Source: Larkinella sp965227735
GTDB taxonomy: Bacteria > Bacteroidota > Bacteroidia > Cytophagales > Spirosomataceae
Length of the DNA: 64,000 nt
Direction: 5' to 3'
NCBI RefSeq assembly: GCF_965227735.1
Contig: NZ_OZ245776.1
Coordinates: 248,001 to 312,000 of the forward strand
Part shown: one piece after another, positions 42,291-51,171 of the stretch
How positions within the stretch are numbered: the first letter of the stretch is position 1
How the letters are laid out: the number at the start of each line of letters is the position of its first letter
The notes under the pieces: model-generated
The model's input: the letters and a program-made list of their open reading frames with translations, nothing else
The model's database searches: none
Told to the model about the DNA's origin: nothing
Translations under genes and position numbers: made by a program

Positions 42291-44375
42291 TTACCGTTTC
42301 ACCGGCAGGTAGATGTGGAAAGTTGTGCCTTTGTCCAGTTCACTTTCGGCCCGAATGATGCCGCCGTGGTTCTCCACAATTTTGCGGCACAGGGCCAGGC
42401 CAATACCGGTGCCACTGTAGGACTTGCGATGGTTCAGCCGTTGGAAAATTGTAAAAACCCGTTCAGCATAGGCCTGCTCGAAGCCAATTCCGTTGTCTGT
42501 AAACTGAATGTGGACGTAGTCAAAACCCGGATTTAATCCGCGTTCCCGAGCCAGGTCGGTCGGCCGGAAAGCCTGTGAAGCAATGACGATGCGAGGGTCC
42601 TTCACGGAGAATTTGAGGGAATTGCCCATCAAATTCGAAAAAAGCTGGATCAACTGCATCGGTATTCCCTCGATCACCGGTAGCCTGTCGCGTTGAATCG
42701 TGGCCCGTTTCTGTTGAATCAGTAACTCAAAATCGGTTTCGACATCTTCCAGAATCTGATTGAGGTCGGTTTCGACAAAGGGGTCGGCGTTGGTCGACAA
42801 ACGGGAATAATTGAGAACGGATTTGATCAGTTCGGCCATGCGCTTCGCCGACGTACTGATTTTAGTCAGGTACTGACGCGCAGCTTCTTCGTCATTCAGA
42901 TTAGCCTGGAGCAGTTCCGAAAACGATTGAATTTTGCGCAGCGGCTCCTGTAAATCGTGGCTGGCAATGTAGGCAAACTGTTCCAGTTCATGGTTGGTTT
43001 TGATCAACTCCTGGTTGCTCCGGTTCAGTTCCTGCGTTCGCTGTTGCACCATTTGCTCCAGTTCGCTCGCCAGCAAGCGAAACCGCTCCTTACTTTCTTC
43101 CAACGCCTTCTGCACCGCTAGCTCAGGGCGCAAATCCCGCATCACTGCCCCGATTGCCAGGGGCAGGCCCGTGTTCCGGTCGTCGACCCGCAGGCAGTTA
43201 TTATACAGCGGAATGGTCTCCCCGGTTTTCACATTCCGGGCGGCAAACCGACCCGACCAGCGGCCCGTCCCCATGACTGACGGGATAATTTCGGCGGCCA
43301 CGAATTCAAATTGCTCCGGCGTATGCAAATCCGAGATCGGAATCAGCGAAACATCCTGATCACAGTCGATGCCCAGCAGTTCTTTCCCGGCCTTATTGAT
43401 GTATGAATTGGTGCCATCCAGTTCCAGAATGGACATCAGATCGACGCTGTTTTCAACCAGTGTCAACAATTTATGCTGTTCTTCCCGGCCCCGAACCTCC
43501 TCCGTGATGTCCTGCAAGGTTCCGTTAAACCGATAGGCTTTTCCCGACTCATCAAAAAACGCCTTGCCTTTCGCCTTGACAAACCGCTCCCCTTTATCAA
43601 GGCGGTTCACAATCGTATACTCAACGTCATACTGTCCCGGCGAACCCGGTTGCAGAGCTGCCTGTATGGCTTCGGCAACCTGCTGCCGGTCTTTGTCAGC
43701 GATGATATCCAGGGCCATCGACAAATCGATTTCGGCATCGGGAGCCAGCCCAAACCACGATTTTAGCCGGTCATTTCCCGTAAAGCGGTTTGTGGCTGGA
43801 TTCAGGTCCCAGGTCCCTAATTCAGCCGCATCGATCGCAAACTGCAATTGATCTTTGCTTTCCTCCGCTCTTTTTAGGGTCACAATCTTCTCCGTTGTTT
43901 CCGTACAGGTGACAAAAACCCCGCCCACGGCACCCGATTCCACATTGACCGGGCTGTAACTAAAAGTCCAGTATACCTCTTCGATGCCGCCGTTCCGGTA
44001 AATGGGAAGCAGTTGGTCTTCGCGCCAGATGGCTTCACCACCACCCATCACCTGGTCGATCATCGGTTGGATCGACGACCAGATTTCCGGCCAGATTTCA
44101 CCCCCCCGCTGTCCCAGAGCTGTAGGATGTTTGCCATTGACACCCAGGCTGGGCCGAAAGGCATCGTTATAAAAACCGATCAGTTCAGGCCCCCAGAACA
44201 GAAACATCGGAAACTTGGAATGCAGGATGATGCTCAGCGTCGTCCGCAGGCTTTGCGGCCAGTTTTCGATCGTACCCAATGGGGTTTTCGACCAGTTGAA
44301 CGAATGGATCAACCGGCCCATCTCGCCCCCACGGGCGAGAAACTGGGAGGCAACAGGCAAGGTTTTAAGTTCCAT
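42291..44375 (-). CDS. PAS-domain sensor histidine kinase (cytoplasmic)
   Basis: 694 residues from the ATG at 44375 (MELKTLPVASQFLARGGEMG), chosen over an upstream TTG because AAGGAG precedes it. There is no TM segment, so the kinase is soluble. At least three PAS/PAC units occur: about 30-150, 170-290 (ending RFNGTLQDITEE) and 295-430. A coiled coil (SKERFRLLASELEQMVQQRT) leads to HisKA with H473 in IASHDLQEPLRKIQSFSELL and the ATPase domain (N-box NLMGNSLKFS, DNGIGFEQAYAERVF, GTGIGLALCRKIVENHGG). It overlaps no gene but starts 12 bp after the receiver gene. Light, redox or metabolite sensing by PAS is possible; no cofactor residues stand out. Confidence 0.92.
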   Translation of the reverse strand: MELKTLPVASQFLARGGEMGRLIHSFNWSKTPLGTIENWPQSLRTTLSIILHSKFPMFLFWGPELIGFYNDAFRPSLGVNGKHPTALGQRGGEIWPEIWSSIQPMIDQVMGGGEAIWREDQLLPIYRNGGIEEVYWTFSYSPVNVESGAVGGVFVTCTETTEKIVTLKRAEESKDQLQFAIDAAELGTWDLNPATNRFTGNDRLKSWFGLAPDAEIDLSMALDIIADKDRQQVAEAIQAALQPGSPGQYDVEYTIVNRLDKGERFVKAKGKAFFDESGKAYRFNGTLQDITEEVRGREEQHKLLTLVENSVDLMSILELDGTNSYINKAGKELLGIDCDQDVSLIPISDLHTPEQFEFVAAEIIPSVMGTGRWSGRFAARNVKTGETIPLYNNCLRVDDRNTGLPLAIGAVMRDLRPELAVQKALEESKERFRLLASELEQMVQQRTQELNRSNQELIKTNHELEQFAYIASHDLQEPLRKIQSFSELLQANLNDEEAARQYLTKISTSAKRMAELIKSVLNYSRLSTNADPFVETDLNQILEDVETDFELLIQQKRATIQRDRLPVIEGIPMQLIQLFSNLMGNSLKFSVKDPRIVIASQAFRPTDLARERGLNPGFDYVHIQFTDNGIGFEQAYAERVFTIFQRLNHRKSYSGTGIGLALCRKIVENHGGIIRAESELDKGTTFHIYLPVKR

Positions 44376-44386
44376 GTAAAGCTCCT

Positions 44387-44788
44387 TCAAGCCATCGGCT
44401 GATTGAACAACAGTTTAGCCAAGCGGGTGGTCAGGGTTGAAATGAGGGGTGGTTTGGTCAAAAAATCGGTTGCTCCCAGGGCTTTGGTTTCGTGAATATC
44501 TTTGGGTTCCGACGACGTAGAATAAATGATGATGGGAATGTGTTCGATGCGGGCAATTTTCTTCAATTCCATCAAACACTGCTTTCCGTGCATCCGGGGC
44601 ATGTTCAAATCCAGAAAAATGAACTGGGGCATAAACGCATCTTCCTCGCGGAGTTTTTGGATGGCTTCCCCACAATCGTCAGCCACCACACACGTCAGCG
44701 TTGGATCCACTTTTTTCAAAGCCAGCGTAAATAATTCCTGATCGTCTTCGTCATCGTCGATCAGAAAGCAAGTAACGGGTGAGTTCAT
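44387..44788 (-). CDS. Single-domain response regulator (Rcp1-like)
   Basis: 133 residues from the ATG at 44788 (MNSPVTCFLIDDDEDDQELF), rather than an upstream TTG. Receiver domain only: acidic triad D11-D12-D13, phospho-acceptor D60 in FIFLDLNMPRMHG, T/S in IIIYSTSSEPKD and K in DFLTKPPL. The DDDEDDQELF opening is typical of the Rcp1 group of single receivers. It starts the two-gene unit with the PAS kinase and so is its likely partner. Having no output domain, it must act by protein contact or phosphotransfer. Confidence 0.92.
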   Translation of the reverse strand: MNSPVTCFLIDDDEDDQELFTLALKKVDPTLTCVVADDCGEAIQKLREEDAFMPQFIFLDLNMPRMHGKQCLMELKKIARIEHIPIIIYSTSSEPKDIHETKALGATDFLTKPPLISTLTTRLAKLLFNQPMA

Positions 44789-44958
44789 TCCATAAACCAA
44801 TTGAGTAATCTTGCGAAGATATTAAACTTATTGATGAAATGTGCAAAGGCCTTCATTTACCAAAAACTTTCTAACTTACTGCCCCAAATGATCCGATAAC
44901 TCAAATTTCAGTTCCTAAAAGTCACGAAATCCTTCACTCACTAACCTCCAATTCAACA

Positions 44959-46665
44959 ATGTACCTTCGTTCCCAAGAATGGTTTGGCCGCACCGGCAAA
45001 GACGGTTTTATCTACCGGGCCTGGATGAAAAACCAGGGATTTCCACACCATCTATTTGAAAGTAAGCCCGTTATCGGCATCTGCAATACGTTTTCGGAAT
45101 TAACACCCTGCAACGCTCACTTCCGCGACCTGGCCGAAGCCGTCAAGCGGGGCGTGTGGGAAGCCGGTGGTTTTCCGCTCGAATTCCCCGTCATGTCGCT
45201 CGGCGAGTGCCAGATGAAACCGACCACCATGCTGTTCCGAAACCTCGCCAGCATGGACGTGGAAGAGTCGATCCGCGGCAATTCGATGGACGCCGTCGTG
45301 CTGCTGTGCGGTTGTGACAAAACCACGCCCTCGCTGGTGATGGGCGCCTGCAGCGTCGACATTCCCACCCTCGTGGTGTCCGGCGGACCGATGCTGGCCG
45401 GTAAATACAAAGGCCGCAACATCGGCACGTCGGACCTCTGGCGGTTTGCCGAAGCCAACAAAAAGGGTGAAATGTCGCAGGAAGAATTCGTGGCTGCCGA
45501 AGCCTGTATGGCCCGGAGCCAGGGTCACTGTGCTGTGATGGGAACGGCCTCCACGATGGCCGCGATGGTCGAGTCGCTGGGGCTGGCCTTGCCCGACAAT
45601 GCTACGATTCCGGCGGCTGATTCGCGCCGGAAAGTGCTGGCCCACATGGCCGGGATGCGGGCCGTTGAGCTGGTGAAGCAAAACATCCGTCCGTCCGATA
45701 TTCTCACCCGCCAGGCCTTCGAAAACGCAATCATGGTCAATGCGGCTCTGGGTGGATCAACCAATTTCATCATTCACCTGACGGCCATTGCCGGACGGAT
45801 GGGTGTACCGCTGTCGATCGATGATTTTGACAAACTATCGGCCCAAATTCCATTGCTCGCCAATTTGCAGCCTTCCGGGGAACATTTCGTGGAGGATTTA
45901 TTTTACGCCGGTGGCCTGCCCGCCATCATCAAGGAATTGCGGCAGTTTCTACACAATGACGCCATGACGATCAATGGCCGGACGCTGGGCGAGAACAGCC
46001 TGGCAGCCGAATGTTACAACCGGGATGTGATTGCGTCGGTGGCCGAACCGTTCAAACCGGAATCGGGCGTGGCCATTCTGAAAGGAAACCTGTGTCCGAA
46101 CGGGGCGGTTTTGAAACCGTCGGCGGCTTCTCCCGAACTCATGCAGCACACGGGCCGGGCGGTGGTTTTCGAGAACATCGACGACTATAAAAAGCGCATC
46201 GATGACCCGGAACTGGACGTCGATCCGTCGTGTGTGCTGGTACTGAAAAACGTGGGACCGAAAGGCTATCCCGGTATGCCCGAAGTGGGCAACATGCAGC
46301 TTCCGGCCAAAATTCTGGCGCTGGGCGTTCACGACATGGTGCGAATTTCGGATGGTCGGATGAGCGGCACCGGTTTTGGAACGGTGGTTCTGCACGTTTC
46401 GCCGGAAGCGGCCATCGGCGGCAATCTGGCCCTGGTTCAGGATGGCGACCTGATTACGCTCGACGTTGAAAACCGCCTGCTGAATCTCCACGTCGATAAT
46501 GAAGAACTGGCCCGGCGGCTGACCCATTTCAAACCCATCGACCTCGGCTACGAACGCGGCTACACCCGGATGTATATCCACCATGTTCTGCAAGCCCACG
46601 AAGGCGCCGACTTCGACTTCCTGCAAGGCGGTTCCGGGCCGGTGGTGAAGCGGGACTCGCACTGA
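44959..46665 (+). CDS. IlvD/Edd-family dehydratase, probably L-arabinonate/sugar-acid type
   Basis: 568 residues. The opening MYLRSQEWFGRTGKDGFIYR and GICNTFSELTPCN are as in the pentonate branch rather than IlvD proper. Iron-sulfur cysteines C51, C119 and C191 are spaced 68 and 72 residues apart, close to the 2Fe-2S set of L-arabinonate dehydratase. RISDGRMSGTGFGTVVLH near residue 465 holds the active-site serine. It dehydrates a sugar acid to the 2-keto-3-deoxy acid in the cytoplasm. No IlvBN, KDG aldolase or sugar-acid dehydrogenase is adjacent, so which acid is used remains open. Confidence 0.85.
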   Translation: MYLRSQEWFGRTGKDGFIYRAWMKNQGFPHHLFESKPVIGICNTFSELTPCNAHFRDLAEAVKRGVWEAGGFPLEFPVMSLGECQMKPTTMLFRNLASMDVEESIRGNSMDAVVLLCGCDKTTPSLVMGACSVDIPTLVVSGGPMLAGKYKGRNIGTSDLWRFAEANKKGEMSQEEFVAAEACMARSQGHCAVMGTASTMAAMVESLGLALPDNATIPAADSRRKVLAHMAGMRAVELVKQNIRPSDILTRQAFENAIMVNAALGGSTNFIIHLTAIAGRMGVPLSIDDFDKLSAQIPLLANLQPSGEHFVEDLFYAGGLPAIIKELRQFLHNDAMTINGRTLGENSLAAECYNRDVIASVAEPFKPESGVAILKGNLCPNGAVLKPSAASPELMQHTGRAVVFENIDDYKKRIDDPELDVDPSCVLVLKNVGPKGYPGMPEVGNMQLPAKILALGVHDMVRISDGRMSGTGFGTVVLHVSPEAAIGGNLALVQDGDLITLDVENRLLNLHVDNEELARRLTHFKPIDLGYERGYTRMYIHHVLQAHEGADFDFLQGGSGPVVKRDSH

Positions 46666-46990
46666 GTTGTGAATCAGAGTTTATCAGAGGACATCAAAGT
46701 TTATCAGAGAAAATTGATTTAACGCGAACTATGAGATTATACCCTTGACTAACAGTTGTTTAAGTGCCAGAGGCACGTAATGTTAATAGTAAATCGGTAT
46801 TTTAAGAACTCCAGGCGTGCCGGAGGTACGCAACTAAGCCTTTATCGCGTACCTCCGGCACGCCTGGAGTTCTTAAAATACCGATTTACTATTAACATCT
46901 GACCCCTCCGGGGTCAAGAATCTCATAGCTCACGTTAATTTAAACTCTGATTACCTCTGATGTCCTCTGATAAACCCTGATTAATAACTC
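46664..46990. repeat. Family C repeat, copy C2, interrupted by a family B element
   Basis: C arms 46664-46718 and 46939-46990 pair well (GAGTT.T.AATCAG... with TTTATCAGAGGACATCA in both). Between them is a complete B element. Right and left arms touch the stops of two convergent genes. Confidence 0.88.
46719..46938. repeat. Family B element, copy B3, nested in C2
   Basis: Terminal inverted repeats TTAACGCGAACTATGAGA (46719-46736) and 46921-46938. The inner inverted repeat runs from about 46780 (ATGTTAATAGTAAATCGG) to 46898. 220 bp, the same length as B2. Confidence 0.9.
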
Positions 46991-46995
46991 AATTT

Positions 46996-47931
46996 TCAAA
47001 CCCCCTCAGCCACTTTTTTCATTTTCTCCAACCCGGTTTTCGCCACCAGCAGTGCGTCCTGCGCGTAGTAGTTCTTGTTGAAGAGTTCGAGTGACAGCAC
47101 GATCGTTTTGCCGGGCGTTTTCAGTTGCTTGAGCGTGTCACGAACCGGCCCAATGCCATCGCCCGGATACACGCGGTCGGCATCCACGATGGTTTCGCGG
47201 GGCGGATTCGCGGGGTAATCGTTCAGGTGGAAAACCTCGATGCCGGGTTTGCCCACCAACGGCAGGCTGGCAGGACTGGAACCGCCTTTATACAGGTGGT
47301 AAATATCCAGCAGCACCCGCGCCGACGGGTGTCCGCTCTCGACGGCGATAAACATCACCTCGCTCAGTTTATTCAGGTTTTTGGAACCGCCCCACAATTC
47401 CAGTTGCGGCACCACGCCCGTTTTATCACCCAGTTCCAGAATTGTCCGGTAGCGCTCGGCGGCTTTCCGCAGGTCCAGACCGGGTTGCTGGGTCGCTCCC
47501 ATCGGCGGTGCTGCGGTGCGTTTGCAGCCAATCTGCGCCAGCAATTCCATTTCCTGCTTCAGTTGTTCCACGCCTTTGGTCCGGGTGGTTTCATCATCCA
47601 CAATCCACTGCGCAAACCCGATGGCGTTTTCAACTTTGATTCCCAGATCACCCAGCAATTTGCGGACATCGGCGACAGTATGGGTTTTCAGGTATTCCTG
47701 AAAGGAGTTCATCCAGATTTCGACCGAGCGAAAACCGGCTTTCGAAGCCACTTCCAGTTCTTTCACAAAACCGAGATTTTGCCCCCGGATGGTGCTCATA
47801 TTCAGCGCAAACGTAAACGGCGGGGGATCTTTTACCACTTCGGGTGAGGAATGGGCTAACAACGTTGAGGGTGACATAACGGCTCCACCAGTCGTGGCGG
47901 CTAAGGCAGCAAGGGTCTGACGACGGTTCAT
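46996..47931 (-). CDS. Sugar phosphate isomerase/epimerase-like protein with Tat leader
   Basis: 311 residues. MNRRQTLAALAATTGGAVMS is a twin-arginine-like leader (N-R-R-Q-T), so export is likely. The TIM barrel follows: FTFALNMSTIRGQNLGFVKE, FRSVEIWMNSF, VVPQLELWGG (E ligand), ARVLLDIYHLYKGG (D and H ligands), IEVFHLNDYPANPPRE (H ligand) and TIVLSLELFNKNYY (E ligand). Exported members of this family often accompany exported Gfo/Idh oxidoreductases in glycoside breakdown. It is convergent with the dehydratase gene and not in an operon. Confidence 0.85.
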   Translation of the reverse strand: MNRRQTLAALAATTGGAVMSPSTLLAHSSPEVVKDPPPFTFALNMSTIRGQNLGFVKELEVASKAGFRSVEIWMNSFQEYLKTHTVADVRKLLGDLGIKVENAIGFAQWIVDDETTRTKGVEQLKQEMELLAQIGCKRTAAPPMGATQQPGLDLRKAAERYRTILELGDKTGVVPQLELWGGSKNLNKLSEVMFIAVESGHPSARVLLDIYHLYKGGSSPASLPLVGKPGIEVFHLNDYPANPPRETIVDADRVYPGDGIGPVRDTLKQLKTPGKTIVLSLELFNKNYYAQDALLVAKTGLEKMKKVAEGV

Positions 47932-48132
47932 GAAAGGTTTGGGAATAAGAACGTTTTGGAGCGAAAAATACGGAATTCCTGAGATTAAACGGCCTCCCGC
48001 GTTAAGATTTCGAGCCGGATTTGTACTTTTTTGATTTTGAATGCAGAGCAGTCGCCCGGAATTTTCAGTTTTCAGGCTTGTCTATTGGCTCCCTTCTCCT
48101 ATCTTTCATCCCGGATTACGACCCACGTCAAT

Positions 48133-48702
48133 ATGGAATGGATTCTCAGTTTTTGCCTGGGCATTGCCTTAAGTGCCTGTTGCGGTTTTCGGATTTTTGT
48201 TCCGATGCTTGTCTCCAGCCTGGCCGTCAAGATCGGCTGGATCGCCGTCACACCCGGTTTTGAATGGCTGGGTACCTGGACTGCGTTCTTTTTACTGGCG
48301 ACTGCCACCCTCATTGAAATCGGGGCGTATTACATTCCGTGGCTCGACAATGCGCTGGATACGGTGGCAACGCCGGTTGCGTTCGTAGCCGGTGCCATCC
48401 TGACGACTTCATTTGTCGCCATCGACGAGCCGGTTTTGAAATGGGGATTGGGCATCATTGCGGGCGGAGGAACGGCGGGGCTGATTCAGGCCGGAACCAG
48501 TCTGCTGCGCATCGGTTCGACGGCCACGACCGGCGGTTTGGGCAATCCGGTGGTCGCCAGTGCCGAAAACGTCGCATCCTTCGGACTTTCATTTCTTGCG
48601 GTTTTTCTGCCGCTCCTGGCCGCTTTCGTGGTTCTGGCCATTTTCGTGTTCCTCATCCGCCTGATGCTCACCCGAAAAAGGCAGCCCCGCCAGCCAGTTT
48701 GA
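48133..48702 (+). CDS. DUF4126 membrane protein
   Basis: 189 residues from the ATG at 48133 (MEWILSFCLGIALSACCGFR), preferred to a frame start at 48031 that adds an unlike, polar tail. Five or six TM helices: FFLLATATLIEIGAYYIPWL, PVAFVAGAILTTSF and LPLLAAFVVLAIFVFLIRLM are clear, with a glycine-rich GIIAGGGTAGLIQAGTSLLR segment. This matches the DUF4126 family, of unknown function. Inner membrane. It is convergent with the dipeptidase gene, 11 bp between stops. Confidence 0.87.
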   Translation: MEWILSFCLGIALSACCGFRIFVPMLVSSLAVKIGWIAVTPGFEWLGTWTAFFLLATATLIEIGAYYIPWLDNALDTVATPVAFVAGAILTTSFVAIDEPVLKWGLGIIAGGGTAGLIQAGTSLLRIGSTATTGGLGNPVVASAENVASFGLSFLAVFLPLLAAFVVLAIFVFLIRLMLTRKRQPRQPV

Positions 48703-48713
48703 ATTCCACAGGT

Positions 48714-49793
48714 TCAACGCCAGGCATTCCGCAGAAACCGCAGCCAGTTTTTGTAAAAGATGTTTTCAATATCGTCCTGAGCATAGCCGCGTGCGGCCAG
48801 TAATCCGGTCAATTTCTGCAAATCGGCGATGGTATCCAGGTCGGTAGGCGACTGTTCGGTGCCATACGTTCCATCCAGATCACTGCCGATGGCGATGTGC
48901 TGGCTGCTGCCGGTGAGCTGGCAAATGTGGTCGTAATGCTCGATGATGGTTTCGATGGTGATGCCAAAATCCGCCGGATTGCTGGTTCGCTGCGTAAAAC
49001 CGGGTTTCATCATCCAGGCATCGAAGCACCCGCCGATCACCCCACCGCGTTCGGCCAACTGAAGAATCTGGTCGTCGGACAACTGGCGCTGGTGCGGAAC
49101 GAGCGTCCGGCAGTTGTGGTGACTCGCCCAAACCGGGCCTTTGAAAATTGAAAGAGCTTCAGAAAAGCCTTCGTCGGTCAGGTGCGTTGCATCCAGAATC
49201 ATGCCCAGCCGATCCATTTCCACCACCAGTTCGCGACCCAGGGGCGTCAGCGGACCGCTCAAACCGGTGCCGGGTGCATAACGACCCGTGCTGTAATGCG
49301 CTGGTCCCAGGGCTCTCAAGCCATAGGCGTAGGCTTTTTCCAGATACGACAAGTTTACCAGCGAATCGGCTCCTTCCAGACTCAGAATGTAGCCCACCGG
49401 TTTTTTCTCGTTCGGAATCGATGCATCGAGCCAGAGAGCAACGTGCTGATCGAGTCCGGCGCGGTCACGAATTTGAATCATCTCCCCCGCGTCCTGCATG
49501 GCTTCATACCACGCCCGCTGCGCCTGGGTCATGGCCCAGGCCTGGTGGGGCGAATTCCAGCCCGCGCCGGGCAGATTGCCGTTGCTCTGGTTAAACCGGG
49601 CGATTTGCGTGGCGACTACGAGGCCAATGTCACCCCGGCGGAGATCGGGCAGTGAAACCGTACCTCTGGCGCGGTCAATTTTATCGGTCATGCCCGCTTC
49701 CACGTCCCGGATTTCGTGGGCCGACAGCCGGTAATCGCGGTTCCATTCAATGGCATTCAGGGAAATATCCAGGTGGGCATCAATCAAAAACAT
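48714..49793 (-). CDS. M19-family dipeptidase (membrane/renal dipeptidase-like)
   Basis: 359 residues. FLIDAHLDISLNAIEWNRDY gives the HxD zinc pair of the first strand. MILDATHLTDEGFSEAL and GPVWASHHNCRTLVPHQRQL carry further metal histidines, and IAIGSDLDGTYGTEQSP the terminal Asp. These are the landmarks of peptidase family M19. No signal peptide, so cytoplasmic. It hydrolyses dipeptides, with a preference that sequence does not reveal. The upstream gene's terminator lies 23 bp from its start. Confidence 0.9.
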   Translation of the reverse strand: MFLIDAHLDISLNAIEWNRDYRLSAHEIRDVEAGMTDKIDRARGTVSLPDLRRGDIGLVVATQIARFNQSNGNLPGAGWNSPHQAWAMTQAQRAWYEAMQDAGEMIQIRDRAGLDQHVALWLDASIPNEKKPVGYILSLEGADSLVNLSYLEKAYAYGLRALGPAHYSTGRYAPGTGLSGPLTPLGRELVVEMDRLGMILDATHLTDEGFSEALSIFKGPVWASHHNCRTLVPHQRQLSDDQILQLAERGGVIGGCFDAWMMKPGFTQRTSNPADFGITIETIIEHYDHICQLTGSSQHIAIGSDLDGTYGTEQSPTDLDTIADLQKLTGLLAARGYAQDDIENIFYKNWLRFLRNAWR

Positions 49794-49815
49794 GGCAGGT
49801 ACTTTTCAGTAAAAA

Positions 49816-49839
49816 GGGGCAGAAACGGTTTTCTGCCCC
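49816..49839 (-). terminator. Intrinsic terminator of the duplicated-domain secreted protein gene
   Basis: Perfect 10-bp stem GGGGCAGAAA (49816-49825) with 49830-49839, four-base loop, and on the reverse strand a following TTTTT. Confidence 0.8.
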
Positions 49840-49848
49840 AAGGTAAGC

Positions 49849-50565
49849 TTATTTTTCGCGGCTCCAAACTTCGCTGACCTTTCCGCCGGTCGAGCTTTGC
49901 CCCCGGTGATACCAGTCATTTCCCTTCAGTTCAGCCTCGAAGGGCAGGGAGCGGCCCACGCGGTTGTTGTCACGAGAGAAAAATTCCAGTTTTTCGGTGT
50001 ATTTGCCGTTCACAGCGGTGTATGTCCCCCCTCCTGTTCCCATAAACTGTTTGGTTTCGGGATTGATGGCAGCCCACTGAAACCGGTTTCCGGTCAGGAG
50101 TTTCAGGGTTTTCCGGGCGGTGCGCGGGCGGGTTTTCAACTGTCCGTTGTCGTCAATATTGCCCGTTATGCGCCATAAACCGGCCATGGGGGTTTGGGCG
50201 GTCGGCGTGTCGGTGCGTTCGTAGGTATCGGTTCCGTCGTCGGTTTTCACAACCAGGCGGTTGTTTTTAAACGAATCGATGGTCAGCGTTTGGGTGGTTC
50301 CAACCTGTGTGCTGTCTTCGGTATTGAATTCGTAGGTGATTTTCAGTTGCTTGCCATCGGTTTGATACGTTCCGCCCTGCGCCCCCAGAAAGCGGCCGTT
50401 TTCGTGAAAGGCCCCCATCATATAGCCCTCCGAAAGTACAAAGTCGACCGTGGCACCACCACTATCGGTCAGCCGCCAGGAACCGGCCAGCGAGGGAACA
50501 GATTGGCGGGAAGCGGTGGCCATCCACAACACCAGCAAAAGAGCAAATACGGTTTTGATTTTCAT
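49849..50565 (-). CDS. Secreted protein with two tandem lipocalin-like domains
   Basis: 238 residues. Signal peptide (MKIKTVFALLLVLWMATA), then two similar halves: SLAGSWRLTDSGG ... GRFLGAQGGTYQTDGKQLKI and MAGLWRITGNIDD ... KQFMGTGGGTYTAVNGKYTE. The G-x-GGTY signature and the W of 'aG.Wri' repeat about 115 residues apart, pointing to an internal duplication. The pattern resembles DUF4488-type proteins. Periplasmic or surface; no enzyme motif. Monocistronic. Confidence 0.78.
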   Translation of the reverse strand: MKIKTVFALLLVLWMATASRQSVPSLAGSWRLTDSGGATVDFVLSEGYMMGAFHENGRFLGAQGGTYQTDGKQLKITYEFNTEDSTQVGTTQTLTIDSFKNNRLVVKTDDGTDTYERTDTPTAQTPMAGLWRITGNIDDNGQLKTRPRTARKTLKLLTGNRFQWAAINPETKQFMGTGGGTYTAVNGKYTEKLEFFSRDNNRVGRSLPFEAELKGNDWYHRGQSSTGGKVSEVWSREK

Positions 50566-50588
50566 GATTTGAAATGGTTAGGGATTTA

Positions 50589-50677
50589 GATAGGAACGCG
50601 GATGGGGCGAATTGAACGGATCAAAACTGATTTTATCAGTGCAAATCCATTCAATCCGCACAATCCGCGTTCCTATC
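50589..50677. repeat. Family H inverted repeat
   Basis: 33-bp arms, 50589-50621 with 50645-50677 (begin GATAGGAACGCGGAT), about five mismatches. The loop holds a small ACTGA/TCAGT hairpin. It lies between divergently oriented genes, 24 bp from one start. Confidence 0.8.
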
Positions 50678-50840
50678 CAGAGCGTTAATTTCAGGAAAAC
50701 CGTCGATTATGGCAAGATAATTTTCAAAGCCTGAGACACTAATTGATAAACAGTCCTATTTTCCTCATAAATTACCATAGAATCGTAACATATCACTTTT
50801 TCAATGGTTACCTACGTACAAAACCTAAAAACCCCTCATC

Positions 50841-51149
50841 ATGAAAACTCAGGAAAAAGCGGTTTCCATCAATCGGGCGGAAAATCGCTTTGAACTCGAA
50901 AATTATGGACAGCTCTCTTTTATCGCCTATACCCCGAAAGACGAAAAAACGCTGGTGCTGACGCATACGGAAGTACCCTCAAGGCAGGAAGGTGCTGGCT
51001 TGGGCTCCCAGTTGGTGGAAGGTACGCTGGAATACATCGACAAATTCAACTTAAAAATAATCCCATCCTGCTCATTTGTAGCCGCTTACATCAAAACTCA
51101 TCCGGAATACAACCGCCTGATCAGCCAGGACTATCGGAAGAAAGTGTAA
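50841..51149 (+). CDS. GNAT-like acetyltransferase (YidJ/COG2388 type)
   Basis: 102 residues, single small GNAT-like domain: INRAENRFELENYGQLSFIA, LVLTHTEVPSRQEGAGLGSQ with the acetyl-CoA loop (EGAGLGSQLVEGTL), and KIIPSCSFVAAYIKTHPEYN at the end. This is the short COG2388 group (human NATD1-like) with unknown acceptor. Cytoplasmic. Convergent with the sterol desaturase gene, 22 bp apart. Confidence 0.88.
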   Translation: MKTQEKAVSINRAENRFELENYGQLSFIAYTPKDEKTLVLTHTEVPSRQEGAGLGSQLVEGTLEYIDKFNLKIIPSCSFVAAYIKTHPEYNRLISQDYRKKV

Positions 51150-51171
51150 ATCGCGCCCCGGGCATCTGTTT

